From contig JBBQWS010000063.1 of NCBI GenBank assembly GCA_038210415.1, positions 1 through 16,697 on the forward strand: a stretch of 16,697 nucleotides of DNA. The letters run 5' to 3'. This document shows, piece by piece, positions 15,170 to 16,697 of the stretch. The notes under the pieces are model-generated. The model did no database searches. It saw only the letters and a list, made by a program, of their open reading frames with translations, and was not told the DNA's origin. Source of the stretch: JBBQWS01 sp038210415. GTDB taxonomy: Bacteria; Actinomycetota; Actinomycetes; Prado026. A program made the position numbers and the translations under genes. Each line of letters opens with the position of its first letter. The first letter of the stretch is position 1.

Positions 15170-16098
15170 CCGCGTCCCCGCTGGCTGGTGTCATCCCGGT
15201 GGTCTCTACGCCGTTCAACGACCACGACGAGATCGACGAGACCGCGCTGGCCCGCGAGATCGACTGGTTGCTGGCGTGCGGCGCCGACGGGCTAGCCATC
15301 GCGATGGTGTCCGAAGTTGTGCGGCTGGGCGACAGCGAACGTCGCGACCTCACGTCCATGGTCGTGTCCGCTGCAGACGCGCGGGTGCCGGTCGTCGCGA
15401 GCGTGGGTGCTGAAAGCACCCGGGCCGCCGTCGCCCTCGGTGCCCACGCCGAGCGGATCGGTGCGACGGCCCTGATGGCGATCCCGCCGACGGCGGTGGC
15501 ACTGCCGGACACCGAGGTCCTTGCGTACTACCGCGCGATCGTCGAACAGGTGGCGATCCCCGTGGTCGTCCAAGACGCCTCGGGCTACCTCGGTCGTCCC
15601 CTCCCGCTCGACCTCTACGTCACGCTGGTCGACGCGTACGGACCCGACCGAGTGCTCTTCAAGCCGGAGGCGACCCCGATCGGCCCGCGGTTGTCGGCGT
15701 TGCGCGACGCGACGGCCGGTCGAGCTCAGGTGTTCGAGGGAACTGGCGGCATCGCCTTGGTTGACAGCTTCGCGCGCGGCATCGTCGGCACCATGCCCGG
15801 ACCAGAGGTCCCATGGGCGCTCGTAGCGCTCTGGCGGGCGTTGGTCGCCGGCGATGCCGCGGCGGTCGCCGCCATCCACGGACCGCTCACCGCCTTGGTC
15901 TCCTTACAGACCAGCCTGGACTCTTTCGTGGCAGTGGAGAAGTACCTCCTCGTACAGCAAGGGGTGTTCGCGAGCGCCCGACGGCGACACCCGTACGGCT
16001 TCGATCTGGATCCGGAGACGGCCACCGAGGTCGATCGGCTGTTCGCCCTGCTACAGGAAGTCGTCCGTCCGGTCCGTCCCACTCAACGACCGAGGTGA
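15166..16098 (+). CDS. DHDPS-family class I lyase/dehydratase, likely 2-keto-3-deoxy-acid processing
   Basis: A 310-residue TIM-barrel protein starting GVIPVVSTPFNDHDEIDETA, the classic DHDPS/NAL start. The Schiff-base Lys is Lys166 in RVLFKPEA. The DHDPS Tyr of the YN.P loop is absent: the loop reads IPVVVQDASGYLG, Gln-Asp in place of Tyr-Asn. The GTTGE loop is replaced by AMVSE. It should therefore not make dihydrodipicolinate. In this context the best candidates are a 2-keto-3-deoxypentonate dehydratase yielding 2-oxoglutarate semialdehyde, as in the non-phosphorylating arabinose route, or a 2-keto-3-deoxy-acid aldolase. GTG 15166 overlaps the lactonase stop (GTGA). The next start lies 3 nt past its stop. 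Confidence 0.85.
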   Translation: MTASPLAGVIPVVSTPFNDHDEIDETALAREIDWLLACGADGLAIAMVSEVVRLGDSERRDLTSMVVSAADARVPVVASVGAESTRAAVALGAHAERIGATALMAIPPTAVALPDTEVLAYYRAIVEQVAIPVVVQDASGYLGRPLPLDLYVTLVDAYGPDRVLFKPEATPIGPRLSALRDATAGRAQVFEGTGGIALVDSFARGIVGTMPGPEVPWALVALWRALVAGDAAAVAAIHGPLTALVSLQTSLDSFVAVEKYLLVQQGVFASARRRHPYGFDLDPETATEVDRLFALLQEVVRPVRPTQRPR

Positions 16099-16101
16099 TC
16101 C

Positions 16102-16194
16102 GTGCCCACCCAGTCCGTCGACCCCCGCACCGGTGAGGCGTTTGGTCCCTTGCTCGAAGACACGACTGTGGCCGAGCTCGATCGCGTCGTCGCT
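16102..16194 (+). pseudogene. Aldehyde dehydrogenase N-terminal remnant (2-oxoglutarate semialdehyde DH type)
   Basis: GTG 16102 follows GAGGTGATC and lies 3 nt after the DHDPS-family stop. The first 31 codons read as an aldehyde dehydrogenase start: SVDPRTGEAFGPLLEDTTVA then ELDRVVA, like the DPRTG...T..eld..va start of NADP-dependent actinobacterial semialdehyde dehydrogenases. From about 16195 the frame (ending near 16454) has no ALDH content, with no Rossmann or Cys motif in any frame. The gene was cut by deletion or rearrangement. In an intact operon it would oxidise 2-oxoglutarate semialdehyde to 2-oxoglutarate, the last step of the route. Confidence 0.6.
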
Positions 16195-16319
16195 CGGTAT
16201 TCCACGGGGATTCCACGAGCCACGTCGACGGGGGTGTTCTGCGAAGTTCAACCAACGCTGCCGGTCTCGCAACGCTATCTGGCGCTCGGCTCCGAGGATC
16301 GATCGTTGCGTCGCGCCCC
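16195..16319. other. Junction region without recognisable gene
   Basis: The stretch begins with a direct repeat ATTCCACG (16199-16206 and 16210-16217), right where the aldehyde dehydrogenase similarity stops. Nothing up to the YdeI-family remnant resembles a known gene. I see no clear insertion-sequence end. Confidence 0.5.
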
Positions 16320-16697
16320 TCATAGAGGCATGGGGCGCGTCTTCTGGGGATACGTCGTTTCTCCTCGGGCGAGCATCGCCACAACGAGCGCGATGTTGCG
16401 CGTGCGGGTCTCGGCCCGCTTGACGGTCGTCACCTTCTGGATCAGGACGTAGCGGTTGGCCTTGGTGAGGATGTCCCACATGGCCTGGGCCGCCCGGTCT
16501 CCGGCGATCGCAGTTGCCAGGTCGTCCGGCACCTCTGCGTCGGCAGGGCCGGCATGGGCCCGGTCCCAGCGACCGTCGGCCTTGGCCAGGTCCACTGCCG
16601 CCCGGCCGGGCGGCTGCATTCGTCCCTCGGGGTGACCCGGATCGTGTGGGTCTCCGCGTCGCGCCTGCCCGCTACTCCGTCGATCCAACCGACACAT
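16320..16697 (-). pseudogene. YdeI/OmpD-associated (bacteriocin-protection) family gene, internally deleted, continues beyond window
   Basis: On the reverse strand the C-terminal half is intact: AAVDLAKADGRWDRAHAGPA, EVPDDLATAIAGD, ANRYVLIQKVTTVKRAETRT and IALVVAMLARGET are the YdeI/OmdA C-terminal pattern. The family's N-terminal part, VGWIDGVAGRRDAETHTIRV followed by TPR, is visible at about 16623-16695 but in another frame. Between them the linker that normally carries RRP.S.WS..N...V..L is missing, and the frame changes near 16620-16630. The gene thus has an internal deletion plus frameshift, and its start lies past the right edge. Its cell role is poorly defined in the family. It flanks the broken end of the operon. 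Confidence 0.7.

Noticed and set aside
1..16697. CRISPR arrays, tRNA or rRNA genes
   Set aside because: No regularly spaced repeats and no tRNA cloverleaf or rRNA segments were seen in reading the window.

Overview
The window comes from a high-GC actinobacterium: very GC-rich codon third positions, GTG and TTG starts, GTGA stop/start overlaps and strong AGGAGG-type ribosome binding sites. No species can be named from the sequence alone.

Left part (1-3700): the 3' end of a LuxR-type HTH regulator, a 14-helix DHA2-type MFS efflux pump right after it, and a stand-alone GNAT acetyltransferase. A poorly coding stretch follows, containing a fragment of a HIT-family gene without its catalytic His triad. 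This part looks like ordinary accessory chromosome with some decay.

Central and right part (3846-16195): a carbohydrate-acid catabolic locus. It holds a forward zinc alcohol dehydrogenase with the first 24 codons of an SDR gene coupled to it. A reverse pair follows, an IclR regulator plus a second related zinc alcohol dehydrogenase, overlapping by 4 nt. Divergent from the regulator is a long forward operon: an M24 (pita-bread) homologue that has lost most metal ligands, a U32-like barrel protein without the U32 Cys signature, an IlvD/Edd sugar-acid dehydratase, an ABC sugar importer (lipoprotein plus two permeases, no ATPase), an SMP-30 lactonase, a DHDPS-family lyase/dehydratase and the start of an aldehyde dehydrogenase.

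Dehydrogenase, lactonase, IlvD/Edd dehydratase, DHDPS-family enzyme and aldehyde dehydrogenase are the enzyme classes of the non-phosphorylating pentose (Weimberg-type) route to 2-oxoglutarate. The L-arabinonate/D-xylonate type is the best guess. The M24-like and U32-like proteins have no place in the textbook pathway; as the first two genes under the divergent promoter they are the most likely novelty here.

Right end (16195-16697): the aldehyde dehydrogenase reading frame breaks off after about 31 codons next to a short direct repeat. A reverse-strand YdeI/OmpD-associated family gene follows, with an internal deletion and frameshift. The locus is therefore flanked by broken genes on both sides and has lost its last pathway enzyme within this window.
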